Shown here one piece after another: positions 45,857 to 54,413 of a DNA stretch of 64,000 nt (positions are counted from its first letter, which is position 1; each line of letters opens with the position of its first letter). The notes beneath the pieces are model-generated. The model was not told the origin of the DNA. It saw only the letters and a list, made by a program, of their open reading frames with translations, and searched no databases. The stretch covers positions 248,001 through 312,000 of the forward strand of contig NZ_WUPT01000002.1 in assembly GCF_009830125.1 (NCBI RefSeq). The letters are read 5' to 3'. Both the position numbers and the translations under genes were made by a program. Source of the DNA: Kangsaoukella pontilimi. GTDB taxonomy: Bacteria > Pseudomonadota > Alphaproteobacteria > Rhodobacterales > Rhodobacteraceae.

Positions 45857-46771
45857 CTAGGCCGCCGTGCTGGGGTCTCCCGTCGCCCATGCGACGCCCG
45901 CGCCACGGTCCATTTCGGCCATGGCCGCCATATCGGCCGCGTCGATCTCGAAACCGGCGAGACCCAGGTTCTGGCGCATCCGTTCGGGATTGAGGCTTTT
46001 GGGCAGAACGGCGTACCCGTTCTGCACGCCCCAGCGGAGCAGAAGCTGCGCTTCGGTCACGCCGTATTTTCTCGCCATTGCGACGAAGACCTCTCCGTCC
46101 GCTTTCATCTGGTCGGTCTTGGCACTGGCCTGTCCCTCCTCGGTGCGCCAGGTCGAAAGCGGGACGAGGCTGCTGTAAGCGATCGGCGCAATTCCATGGT
46201 CGCGCATGTAGGCAAGCAGCTCTGGCTTCTGAGACCACGGATGCAATTCGATCTGGTTCGCATCGGGCTTCGGCAATCCGGCGGTGCGGATCTCTTCCAG
46301 ATGGGACTGGTTATAATTGCTGACACCGATGGATCGCGCCTTGCCGGCATTTTGCAACTCTAAGAGGGCGCGCCATTGGGCTACCCGCTCCGGCCCACCA
46401 TAGGGCGCGTGGATGAGGTAGAGGTCGAAATAGTCGAGGCCCAGCCGGGCGAGGCTTTTCCCGCACTCGTTCAGCGTCTCTGCCCCGGTCTTGGGCACGT
46501 CGCCCCAGGCGGGATTGCCTGGCCAGAGCTTGCCTGTCACAAAGATATCCGCCCGCGACAGCCCGGTTGCTTGCAGCCCTGCGCGTATGCCCGCGCCCAC
46601 GGATTTTTCGTTGTGATAGCCGGACGCGGTGTCGATGTGCCTGTACCCGATGCGGATCGCCGTTTCGATCGCTTCCGGCGCATCCTCGGGCGTCACGAGG
46701 TAAGTGCCGTAGCCCACGGCGGGGATATCGGTGCTGTCGTTAAGGCAAAAGGTCTGTGTCATGGCGGTCAT
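45857..46771 (-). CDS. Aldo/keto reductase
   Basis: 304-residue NADPH-dependent AKR: DTASGYHNEKSVG (Asp/Tyr), FVTGKLWPGN (Lys), YFDLYLIHAPYGG (His), and the C-terminal cofactor motif VLPKSLNPERMRQN. GGGAG six bases upstream fixes ATG at 46771. Divergent from an AraC-family regulator, 162 bases apart, suggesting local regulation. Confidence 0.92.
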   Translation of the reverse strand: MTAMTQTFCLNDSTDIPAVGYGTYLVTPEDAPEAIETAIRIGYRHIDTASGYHNEKSVGAGIRAGLQATGLSRADIFVTGKLWPGNPAWGDVPKTGAETLNECGKSLARLGLDYFDLYLIHAPYGGPERVAQWRALLELQNAGKARSIGVSNYNQSHLEEIRTAGLPKPDANQIELHPWSQKPELLAYMRDHGIAPIAYSSLVPLSTWRTEEGQASAKTDQMKADGEVFVAMARKYGVTEAQLLLRWGVQNGYAVLPKSLNPERMRQNLGLAGFEIDAADMAAMAEMDRGAGVAWATGDPSTAA

Positions 46772-46933
46772 GCCGGGCTCCCTGGTCGTGTTTGCGTCGG
46801 ACAAACCGTATCGGCCATTTCGAGCGGGTGCCTGCCACATACTCCATTCATTCTGCCAATTCCTCTGAGTCTTCGTTGGAAATGATGTTGGCGACGGATG
46901 CGTCTGATATACAGTCCGGCAGGAGGACGCCCC

Positions 46934-47815
46934 ATGGAACTACGCGACCTGACCGACAAAGCACTTGAAATTCACGAAAGAATACGTGCGAAAACAGCGC
47001 AACCTCTCCCGGATCTTATGATACTGCGACAGGATAGGGTGACCGCGTTCGAGGCGGTCATATACAAGCCGGTGGTCTGCCTGATCCTGCAAGGTGCGAA
47101 AATAACGTCGGTCGGCGACAGGGTGGCAATGCCATCGGCGGGCGATGCGCTGATCGTCAGTCACGACCTGCCGGTCGAGTCCCGGATCACCGAGGCCACG
47201 AGTGAGCGGCCCTATGTGGCGCTGATCGTTTCGCTCGATCTCGGCCTGCTCCGGGGGCTTTACGAGCAGGTTGGTCCCCATGCCTTCGAGGCCCGCGCGT
47301 CGCGGTCGCTTCTGTCCGGGCCGGCCCGACCCGATCTGATCGACGCGGTTGCCCGGTATCTCGCCTTGCAAGAGGATCCGCTGCACGCTGCCGTTCTGGG
47401 CCCGTCCCTCCTCCGGGAGATTCATTTCCGCTTGCTCATGTCGCCGGTCGGCGGAACGCTGCGAAGCCTTCTGTCCGTCGACAGCCATGCTAGCCGCGTG
47501 TCGCAGGCCATCCTGAAGCTACGCGCCGGATTTCGCGAAACGCTCAAGGTGGGCGATCTGGCGCGCGTCGCGGGCATGAGCCAGTCGTCCTTCCATAGCC
47601 ATTTCAAACAGGTGACCGGGACAACGCCGCTTCAGTATCAGAAGGACCTCAGGATGATCGCGGCGCGCGACCTCTTGCGCGCGGGCCGTCACAGCGTCGC
47701 CGCCGCCGGTTTCGACGTGGGCTACGAGAGCCCGACGCATTTCAGCCGGGACTATCAGAGAAAGTTCGGGATCGCCCCGAGCCGGGAGATGGCCTCGACC
47801 CCCGTTCCCGCATGA
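46934..47815 (+). CDS. AraC-family transcriptional regulator
   Basis: 293 residues: AraC_N cupin-like domain (VVCLILQGAKITSVGDR) and a C-terminal double HTH (LARVAGMSQSSFHSHFKQVTG, AAAGFDVGYESPTHFSRDYQRKFG). ATG 46934 has AGGAGG seven bases upstream; the upstream ATG at 46898 is rejected. Likely controls the divergent aldo/keto reductase and itself. Confidence 0.9.
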   Translation: MELRDLTDKALEIHERIRAKTAQPLPDLMILRQDRVTAFEAVIYKPVVCLILQGAKITSVGDRVAMPSAGDALIVSHDLPVESRITEATSERPYVALIVSLDLGLLRGLYEQVGPHAFEARASRSLLSGPARPDLIDAVARYLALQEDPLHAAVLGPSLLREIHFRLLMSPVGGTLRSLLSVDSHASRVSQAILKLRAGFRETLKVGDLARVAGMSQSSFHSHFKQVTGTTPLQYQKDLRMIAARDLLRAGRHSVAAAGFDVGYESPTHFSRDYQRKFGIAPSREMASTPVPA

Positions 47816-47840
47816 GCGCCGCGGCAGCAGGCCTCACCCG

Positions 47841-47869
47841 AAAAACAAAGGCCGCCCCGAAGGACGGCC
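47841..47869 (-). terminator. Intrinsic terminator of the HU gene
   Basis: Minus strand: GGCCGTCC-TTCG-GGGCGGCC (one G-T pair) followed by TTTGTTTTT. Stable UUCG-type tetraloop hairpin 25 bases after the HU stop. Confidence 0.85.
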
Positions 47870-47893
47870 GATGAGACGCGGTAAGGACCGGGA

Positions 47894-48181
47894 TCAGTCG
47901 TTGACGCTGTCCTTCAGTGCCTTCGCGATGGTCATCTTGACCACTTTGTCGGCTTCCTTGTGGATCTGCTCGCCCGTGGCGGGGTTCCGCACCATGCGGG
48001 CCGGACGCTCGCGGCAATAGATCTTGCCAACGCCGGGAAGGGTCACGGCGCCACCGCCAGACACTTCGTCGGTGATGATCGACGTGATCGCGTCGAGCGC
48101 AGCAGCCGCCGACTTCTTGTCGCTGTCCATCTTGTCTGCGATCGCCGCAACAAGCTGGGTCTTGGTCATCGGTTTTGCCAT
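47894..48181 (-). CDS. HU-family DNA-binding protein
   Basis: 95-residue histone-like protein: helical N-terminus (TKTQLVAAIADKM), then LPGVGKIYCRERPARMVRNPATGE, a DNA-wrapping arm variant of HU, and VKMTIAKALKDSVND. The IYCRERPAR segment differs from the GFGTF/R-rich arm of standard HU, pointing to the HU-alpha-like branch in alphaproteobacteria. Own promoter candidate and strong terminator. Confidence 0.93.
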   Translation of the reverse strand: MAKPMTKTQLVAAIADKMDSDKKSAAAALDAITSIITDEVSGGGAVTLPGVGKIYCRERPARMVRNPATGEQIHKEADKVVKMTIAKALKDSVND

Positions 48182-48226
48182 GTTGAATCTCCTCGTTCTG
48201 GCCCGTTCTTAGGGGCTCATTCCCCT

Positions 48227-48256
48227 TATTTAACTGGATATCGCGGCATAACACAA
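48227..48256 (-). promoter_or_regulatory. Candidate promoter of the HU gene
   Basis: Minus strand TTGTGT (48256-48251), 18-base spacer, TAAATA (48232-48227), about 45 bases before the ATG. The leader holds a small GGGG-AATGA-GCCCC hairpin. Pattern-based only. Confidence 0.35.
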
Positions 48257-48315
48257 CGATTTGTGGCCGCTTGCCAAGCCATATCGCGCATTTTGTGGGC
48301 GATTTTTTGATGTTT

Positions 48316-49797
48316 TCAGAGAAATGCCGTCTCTTCGAAGCTGCGCAGCTTGCGCGAATGGATGCGTTCGAGCGGCATGTCGCGGATCAGCTCCATTGCG
48401 CGGATGCCGATTTGCAGGTGCCGAGCGACCTGCGTCTGGTAGAATTCAGACGCCATGCCCGGCAGTTTCAGCTCGCCATGCAGCGGCTTGTCCGACACGC
48501 AAAGAAGCGTTCCGTAAGGCACCCGGAAGCGGAACCCATTGGCGGCGATGGTGGCGCTTTCCATGTCGAGCGCGATGGCTCGGGACTGGCTCAGGCGCTG
48601 CACCGGACCGGACTGGTCGCGCAGCTCCCAGTTGCGGTTGTCGATGGTGGCGACGGTGCCGGTCCGCATGATCCGCTTCAGGTCGTAGCCTGTCAGCTCG
48701 GTGACTTCGGCGACCGAGTCCTGCAGGGCCACCTGCACCTCGGCCAGGGCCGGGATCGGCACCCAGACGGGCAGGTCATCGTCCAGCACGTGGTCCTCGC
48801 GCAGATAGGCGTGCGCCAGCACGAAATCGCCAAGCCGCTGGCTGTTTCGCAGCCCTGCGCAATGGCCGACCATCAGCCAGGCGTGAGGGCGCAGAACGGC
48901 GATGTGATCGGTGGCCGTTTTCGCGTTCGACGGGCCGACACCGATATTGACCAGCGTGATCCCAGCCCCGCCCGGACGCTTCAGGTGATAGGTCGGCATC
49001 TGCGGCAGCTTCGACAGCTGCGGGATCGGCGCATCCGGATCGGTGATCTCGACATTGCCCGGGCCGACCAGAGAGGTATAGCCCGAAGACGGGTCGGCGA
49101 TCATCCGGCGGCCATAGGCCTCGAACTCGTCCACGTAGAACTGGTAGTTTGTGAAGAGAACGTGGTTCTGGAAATGCTCGGGCTTGGTCGCGGTATAGTG
49201 CGCCAGCCGGGCCAGCGAATAGTCGATGCGCTGCGCCGTGAAGGGCGCAAGAGGGCGCGATCCGTCTGGATGCTGAAAGCCGAAGCCGTTGACGATGTCG
49301 TCATTGGTGGTCGACAGGTCCGGCACGTCGAAGGCGTCGCGCAGGGTAAACTCGGTTGCGCCGCCTTGCGGTACCGTGAGTGAGGCGTCATTCGCCACGG
49401 CGAAATGCACCGGCATCGGGGTCATCGACACGCCGACTTCGACCGACACATCGTGGTTCTCGACGATCAGACCGATCTGCTGGGCAAGGTAATTCGCAAA
49501 GAGATCGGGCCGCGTCACCGTTGTGGAGTATTGCCCCGGCTCGGACACGTGGCCGAAACTCAGCCGGTTGTCCGTGGCCGCGAAACTGGCCGTTGTCAGC
49601 CGGATCTCGGGGTAGAAGGCGCGGAAACGGGTCTCGGGCGCACCATTCGCCAGCACCTGGGTCAGGTTCTCGCACAGGAAATTCGACGCCTGATCGTAAA
49701 GCTCCTTCAGCCGCGCGACCGCGGCCGCCGGATCGCGGAAGGCTTCGTGCGGCGGGCTGTCGGGAGAGGAAATCGGAAGGTGCAAGGCGTCTGTCAT
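48316..49797 (-). CDS. amn: AMP nucleosidase
   Basis: Splits AMP into adenine and ribose-5-phosphate. 493 residues: an N-terminal AMP-nucleosidase domain (about 1-190) followed by a nucleoside phosphorylase-like catalytic domain with GVGPSNAKTATDHIAVLRPHAWLMVGHCAG and ALDMESATIAANGFRFRVPYGTLLCVSDKPLHG. Start ATG 49797 has no good ribosome site, but the upstream frame crosses repeat E. Standalone. Confidence 0.96.
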   Translation of the reverse strand: MTDALHLPISSPDSPPHEAFRDPAAAVARLKELYDQASNFLCENLTQVLANGAPETRFRAFYPEIRLTTASFAATDNRLSFGHVSEPGQYSTTVTRPDLFANYLAQQIGLIVENHDVSVEVGVSMTPMPVHFAVANDASLTVPQGGATEFTLRDAFDVPDLSTTNDDIVNGFGFQHPDGSRPLAPFTAQRIDYSLARLAHYTATKPEHFQNHVLFTNYQFYVDEFEAYGRRMIADPSSGYTSLVGPGNVEITDPDAPIPQLSKLPQMPTYHLKRPGGAGITLVNIGVGPSNAKTATDHIAVLRPHAWLMVGHCAGLRNSQRLGDFVLAHAYLREDHVLDDDLPVWVPIPALAEVQVALQDSVAEVTELTGYDLKRIMRTGTVATIDNRNWELRDQSGPVQRLSQSRAIALDMESATIAANGFRFRVPYGTLLCVSDKPLHGELKLPGMASEFYQTQVARHLQIGIRAMELIRDMPLERIHSRKLRSFEETAFL

Positions 49798-49860
49798 GGC
49801 CGGACATGACACCGAACCGCAGCCTGCTGCAAGCCTTTCCGGGCAAAAGCGGCACTGCCG

Positions 49861-49928
49861 TTCTTTGGGTCCTGAAAAACCCCCGGGGGTGAATGCGCGG
49901 CAACGCGCAGAGGGGGCAGACAGCCCCC
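49861..49928 (-). repeat. Intergenic double-hairpin repeat, copy E
   Basis: Reverse orientation: GGGGGCTGTCTGCCCCC (49928-49912), GCGCG-TTGC-CGCGC, then CCCCCGGGGGTTTTTCAGGA ending CCCAAAGAA (49869-49861). Lies between divergent amn and the SDR gene. Confidence 0.75.
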
Positions 49929-49966
49929 TCCTTGCGCCCGGTGTCACATCCGACGATGGTGGCGCC

Positions 49967-50815
49967 ATGACTAAGACGCTTCTTTCCATCGGACACGGCT
50001 ATTCCGCGCGCGCGCTTGCCCGCCTGCTCATCCCCCTCGGCTGGACCGTGATCGGCACGACCCGTAGCGAGGACAAGGCCAGAACCCTCGCCGCTGAGGG
50101 GGTCGAGCCAATGATCTGGCCCGGCAATCCCCTGCCCATCGACCGCGCAACTCATGTTCTGACGTCTGTCAGTCCTGATGACGCCGGCGATCCGGTCCTG
50201 ATCGAGGCCGGTGAAACGCTCGCGAAGGCTCAGCATCTGGAATGGGTCGGCTATCTTTCGACCATAGGAGTCTATGGCGGGCGGGACGGCGGCTGGGTCG
50301 ACGAGACGTCCGAACTTCTGGCCGAGACCGACCGGGGTCAGGCGCGGATCAGGGCCGAGGCCGACTGGCTGGCCCTGGGTCTGCCGGTTCACATCTTCCG
50401 ACTTGCTGGCATCTATGGTCCGGACCGCGGGCCCTTTGAAAAGGTCAAGCGCGGGACGGCGCGTCGGATCATCAAGCCCGGCCAGTATTTCAGCCGTATC
50501 CATGTGGACGATATCGCGGCGGTCGTGCACGCCTCGATCGAAAGGCCGAACCCCGGAGCGGTCTACAACGTGTGCGATGACGAACCAGCGCCACCTGAAG
50601 ACGTGATCGCCCATGCCGCCGAGCTTCTGGAGCTGCCGATCCCGCCGGCCATTCCTTTCGAAGAGGCCGAAATGAGCGCGATGGCCCGCAGCTTTTACGG
50701 CGAATCCAAGCGCGTGCATAATGACCGGATCAAGGATGAGCTGGGCGTCCAGCTTCGTTATCCCGACTACCGTTCCGGCCTTGCGGCCGTGCTGGAGGCC
50801 GAGGACGACCGCTAG
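49967..50815 (+). CDS. NAD-dependent epimerase/SDR-like protein (YeeZ type)
   Basis: 282 residues with a Rossmann start LLSIGHGYSARALARLL (GxGYxAxxLA instead of GxxGxxG), YLSTIGVYGGRDGGWVDE, and HVDDIAAVVHASIE. Like the YeeZ/NAD-dependent epimerase family; no classical YxxxK is seen. ATG 49967 chosen; upstream runs through a repeat. Confidence 0.85.
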   Translation: MTKTLLSIGHGYSARALARLLIPLGWTVIGTTRSEDKARTLAAEGVEPMIWPGNPLPIDRATHVLTSVSPDDAGDPVLIEAGETLAKAQHLEWVGYLSTIGVYGGRDGGWVDETSELLAETDRGQARIRAEADWLALGLPVHIFRLAGIYGPDRGPFEKVKRGTARRIIKPGQYFSRIHVDDIAAVVHASIERPNPGAVYNVCDDEPAPPEDVIAHAAELLELPIPPAIPFEEAEMSAMARSFYGESKRVHNDRIKDELGVQLRYPDYRSGLAAVLEAEDDR

Positions 50816-50914
50816 AGTCGGCGCAGGGGACAAGCGTTTCCCAACGCGGTGTCTCGCGTGTTAGTTATAAGACACATTTGATTAGCGGACAGTCCCCGAT
50901 CGGGGCCGGGGAAC

Positions 50915-51919
50915 ATGGCAGGCGTTTCGATCATCATCTCTCAGTATTTCGCGAGAGCCGCGGGGTTCACTCTGACGGATGCCGGTGTGCTGCTTGACGG
51001 CGACGAGGTCCTGCTACGGACGAAGGTGGAAAACGGTCGCTTCCCCGCGCAGTCCCATTATGACATCCTGGGCCTCGTTGCCGAAAAGGTGCCGGACCGG
51101 GCCGAGCTTTCGATCCGCTACGCAAGACTGATAGATATCGACAAGCTCGGGACGCTGGCGCTCGCCTGCAAGGCCGCGCCGAATGTGGGCGGCGCATTGC
51201 AGCGCATGTCGCGCTATCACTCTCTCTTGTCCGACAGCGTGCGCTATCATCTCGACACGCAGGAGAACGGGGTCTTTCTGCGTCAGGATGTTCTGGTGGG
51301 CACCGGACCCGGCCTTGTCTTTTCGCCCGAAGCGGGGCTTTGCGCGATGTTCCAGACAATAAGGCAGGTGGCGGCTGACACGATAACCGCCGCCGCCGTC
51401 ACGTTCCGGCACAGTGCGCCGCGCGACGCCCCTGCCTTCGAAGCGTTCTTCGGCTGCGCCGTCGACTTCGAGGCCGGATCGGATGGCATCCTGTTCTCTC
51501 ATGAAAGTCTGTCGACCAGGAACCGGCTCGGGGATCAGGCGCTCTCCGAGTTTCTGACACGGCATCTCGACGCAGAACTCGAACAGGTGAAGTCCGAGCC
51601 GACCCTTGTGCGCAGCACTAAGGAAGAGATCGCCCGCGGGCTAAGCGAAGGCGTGCCGAGGATGGCGGACATTGCCCGTGAGCTGGGCCTGAGCGTGCGG
51701 TCGTTTCACCGTCGACTGGCGGATCACGGCGTCAGCTTTCAGGCGCTGGCCGAGGAGACGCGGCGCGAGATCGCGATGAGCATGTTGCGGGACGATACAT
51801 GCCCTCTCTCGGAAATCGCGTTCCTGGCCGGTTTTTCCGAGCAAAGCGCTTTCAACCGCGCGTTCAAGCGCTGGACGAACCAGACCCCGGCAAATTATCG
51901 AAGATCGCTCGGGCGCTAG
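50915..51919 (+). CDS. AraC-family transcriptional regulator (Arabinose_bd type)
   Basis: 334 residues: an N-terminal Arabinose_bd-like domain (DILGLVAEKVPDRAELSIRYA, YHSLLSDSVRYHLD) and a C-terminal HTH_18 (IARELGLSVRSFHRRLADHGVSF, EIAFLAGFSEQSAFNRAFKRWTNQTPANYR). First of a plus-strand group; probably regulates the NmrA-like/small-membrane gene group downstream. Confidence 0.9.
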   Translation: MAGVSIIISQYFARAAGFTLTDAGVLLDGDEVLLRTKVENGRFPAQSHYDILGLVAEKVPDRAELSIRYARLIDIDKLGTLALACKAAPNVGGALQRMSRYHSLLSDSVRYHLDTQENGVFLRQDVLVGTGPGLVFSPEAGLCAMFQTIRQVAADTITAAAVTFRHSAPRDAPAFEAFFGCAVDFEAGSDGILFSHESLSTRNRLGDQALSEFLTRHLDAELEQVKSEPTLVRSTKEEIARGLSEGVPRMADIARELGLSVRSFHRRLADHGVSFQALAEETRREIAMSMLRDDTCPLSEIAFLAGFSEQSAFNRAFKRWTNQTPANYRRSLGR

Positions 51920-52024
51920 CGGGTCTTTGGCCGCGCGGGTCAAAAGGCTGGCGGTCGCTGTCAAGAGAGTGGCGGACGCCTTGCATATTTCGTGGTCATC
52001 ACATCGAACCACGGAGTATTACCG

Positions 52025-52852
52025 ATGCACACCCGACCCATCCTTGTTGTCGGCGCCAACGGCAAGACCGGCTCGCGCGTCGTCGCCCGGCTTGAAGACA
52101 ATGGCCACGCCGTCCGCCGCGGCTCCCGCAATGCAGAAATCCCCTTCGACTGGGAAGCGCCCGAGACATGGACGGCCTCGCTGGCCGGCGTCAGCAAGGC
52201 CTATGTCACCTACTTCCCCGACCTCGCCTTTCCGGGTGCGGTGGAAAAGCTCGAGGCGTTCACAAGGGTCGCCGCTGAATCAGGGCTTGAGCATATCGTC
52301 CTTCTCTCCGGTCGTGGCGAACATTTCGCCAGCATGGGCGAAGAGATCGTGCGCAACTCCGGCCTGGGCTTCACCATCGTACGGGCCGCATGGTTCGCGC
52401 AGAACTTCAGCGAGGGATATCTTCGCGATCCCATTCTGGGCGGTGTCCTTCCAATGCCGGGCGGCGATATCTCGGAGCCGATCATCGACATCGACGATAT
52501 CGCGGACGTCGTCGTCGCGTCGCTGACCGAAGACGGTCACATCGGCGAGCGCTACGAGGTCACAGGCCCTCGCCTCATGACATTCGCCGAGATGGCCGAG
52601 GTCCTGTCCCGGACGCTTGGCCGGCATATTCAGCATGTGCCGATCAGCTTCGAGGACTTCCACGCAAATGTCGCCGCCTCCGGCGACACGTTTGTGGCGG
52701 ATGTCTTCACCCAGATCGCGCGCGAAACGCTGGACGGCCGGAACGAGTACACAGCCGATGGCGTGCAGCGGGCGCTTGGCCGCGAGCCCAGAGACTTTGC
52801 CGAATTCGCTGCTGTCGCCGCCTCTCGCGGTGTCTGGACCAGCGCCGCTTAG
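52025..52852 (+). CDS. NmrA-like NAD(P)-binding protein
   Basis: 275 residues of the NmrA/SDR-like type: ILVVGANGKTGSRVV nucleotide-binding motif, HIVLLSGRGEHF, and IDIDDIADVVVASL. Related to NAD(P)H-dependent quinone or redox-sensing proteins. ATG 52025 starts the family motif directly; the earlier ATG at 51992 adds 11 unlikely residues. Confidence 0.88.
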   Translation: MHTRPILVVGANGKTGSRVVARLEDNGHAVRRGSRNAEIPFDWEAPETWTASLAGVSKAYVTYFPDLAFPGAVEKLEAFTRVAAESGLEHIVLLSGRGEHFASMGEEIVRNSGLGFTIVRAAWFAQNFSEGYLRDPILGGVLPMPGGDISEPIIDIDDIADVVVASLTEDGHIGERYEVTGPRLMTFAEMAEVLSRTLGRHIQHVPISFEDFHANVAASGDTFVADVFTQIARETLDGRNEYTADGVQRALGREPRDFAEFAAVAASRGVWTSAA

Positions 52853-52897
52853 CGCCTCGGGCGGCGGCAATGCGCTATCACGAAAGGATCCGGTCCG

Positions 52898-53098
52898 ATG
52901 GAAACCCTGAAGATTGCCACCCTGATTTTGCTCATACCGTTCGGATGGGTGATTTCGGACGCCGCCGCCACTCCTCCGCCTTACGAAGACGGCCGGGCTT
53001 CGCAAGAGCCCGGCCCGTTGAATGACACCCGCGCCGTGGAAGCGGATCAGCCCACGCGCGCCGCGGCCCTTCAAACCAAGACTAGGATAAGCCCATGA
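52898..53098 (+). CDS. Small signal-anchored protein
   Basis: 66 residues with an N-terminal hydrophobic segment (IATLILLIPFGWVISDAAA) and a hydrophilic tail. AAGGA lies upstream and its TGA overlaps the next ATG as ATGA, so it is probably real and co-translated with the DUF4345 gene. No family recognised. Confidence 0.6.
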   Translation: METLKIATLILLIPFGWVISDAAATPPPYEDGRASQEPGPLNDTRAVEADQPTRAAALQTKTRISP

Positions 53099-53502
53099 CC
53101 CTGAACATTCTTGAAAAGATCGCCCTTGGCACGTCCGGCCTCACGGCAATTGGCATCGGTGCGATGATCCTTCTCGTTCCACATGCCTTCTATGCCAGCT
53201 ACGGGATTTCACTGCCCGCGAACCCCAGCCTGCTGAGCGAACTCCGAGCGCCCGCGGCAGGTCTTACGGTACTGGGAGTGCTGATGCTCTCGGGCATCTT
53301 TAGACCTGCCATGGTGCAGATTGCGCTGGCGACGGCATTGACGGTGTTTATCGCCTTCCCTGTTGGGCGCTTCGTCAGTGCCGCAGCGGACGGTGCACCG
53401 TCTTCCGGAATAGTCGGTGCCCTGCTTTTTGAAATCGCCATAGCCGCCTTGTGCGTTTTTGCCTTCCGCAGACGGCTGGCCGGCGGCTCTGTCAAACCTT
53501 GA
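53095..53502 (+). CDS. DUF4345 membrane protein
   Basis: 135 residues with four hydrophobic segments; LEKIALGTSGLTAIGIGAMILLVPHAFY and ELRAPAAGLTVLGVLMLSGIF fit DUF4345. Function unknown. Coupled to the upstream small gene by a four-base overlap. Confidence 0.82.
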   Translation: MTLNILEKIALGTSGLTAIGIGAMILLVPHAFYASYGISLPANPSLLSELRAPAAGLTVLGVLMLSGIFRPAMVQIALATALTVFIAFPVGRFVSAAADGAPSSGIVGALLFEIAIAALCVFAFRRRLAGGSVKP

Positions 53503-53565
53503 GCTCTGACGCGGTGCCGGGACTATCCGTGCCGCCGACGCCCTCTTCAGAACTGGAATCCAACC

Positions 53566-54045
53566 ATGTCATCACTCATTTTCATCATCCTTCAAAGTGC
53601 CGTTATCGCCTATGCGCTTGTCAGCGGGGTCTTTCTGGCATTCTCCGACTTCATAATGCGTTCGCTTGCCGAGGCTGGCGGTGTCCGCACCATGCAGGCC
53701 ATCAATCGCGAGGTCTTTCGCTGGGTGTTCATGACGCTCTTCATCGGCATGGCGCCGGTATCGCTTGCGATCGCGGCCTATGGCGCGTTCGTCGTCGGCG
53801 GTGGCGCGGGAAGCCTGCTTGCCCTGGCGGGTCTTGTCTATTTCGTCGGATGCTTCGGGGTGACGGTCTTTTTCAACGTGCCGATGAATGATGCGCTTGC
53901 GGGCCTCGACGCGTCCTCAGCTGCTGTAGGGACGTACTGGGAAGAGACGTATCTGCCGCGCTGGACCTTCTGGAACACGATCCGGACGATCGCTTCCACG
54001 GCATCGTCAGCCCTTTTGCTTTCGGGCTTGCTGGCGATGACCTGA
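53566..54045 (+). CDS. DUF1772 (anthrone-oxygenase-like) membrane protein
   Basis: 159-residue membrane protein with about four hydrophobic segments; FLAFSDFIMRSLA, AINREVFRWVFM and FFNVPMNDALA match DUF1772. Fungal relatives are anthrone oxygenases but bacterial function is unproven. Last of the AraC-led group, followed by a terminator. Confidence 0.88.
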   Translation: MSSLIFIILQSAVIAYALVSGVFLAFSDFIMRSLAEAGGVRTMQAINREVFRWVFMTLFIGMAPVSLAIAAYGAFVVGGGAGSLLALAGLVYFVGCFGVTVFFNVPMNDALAGLDASSAAVGTYWEETYLPRWTFWNTIRTIASTASSALLLSGLLAMT

Positions 54046-54073
54046 CAAAAGCGATCATCGATCTTTTCGGATG

Positions 54074-54102
54074 AGACGGGGCCGCTGCGCCCCGTCTTTT
54101 TT
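54074..54102 (+). terminator. Intrinsic terminator after the DUF1772 gene
   Basis: GACGGGGC-CGCTGC-GCCCCGTC with a run of six to seven T. Strong hairpin 28 bases past the stop. Confidence 0.9.
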
Positions 54103-54413
54103 GTGCGCCTCCCGGCGAATTGCCGGCCGTGGTTGAGCGGGGTGATCGTTTCCTGACGACACAAGTCGTCACATTGGCCGTGATGGTCAAAACGGTGGCC
54201 CTACGGGTCAATCCCTACCGGACCGGGTGGTCTAATTCATCTGTATCAGCACCAGCACGGGATGCCCGACATGCAACTCTACCTGATTTACGGCTCGTTT
54301 CTTTCCCTGCTTCTCGCTGTCGGCTGGCACGTCGCGCTGTTTCTCTGATGTGCGGCGCCTGTGCTCCGGCGCTGCGTTTTTCATTTCCACGAATTGACCA
54401 GATGGAGGCCAAC
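54103..54413. other. Spacer between the terminator and the HAD-like gene
   Basis: About 310 bases. Apart from a possible 25-residue membrane peptide (54271-54348) no gene or RNA is seen. It must hold the promoter for the HAD-like gene. Confidence 0.5.
54271..54348 (+). CDS. Possible 25-residue membrane peptide
   Basis: MQLYLIYGSFLSLLLAVGWH... with a single hydrophobic stretch. An in-frame ATG nine bases upstream is also possible. No strong ribosome site. Weak call. Confidence 0.3.
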   Translation: MQLYLIYGSFLSLLLAVGWHVALFL

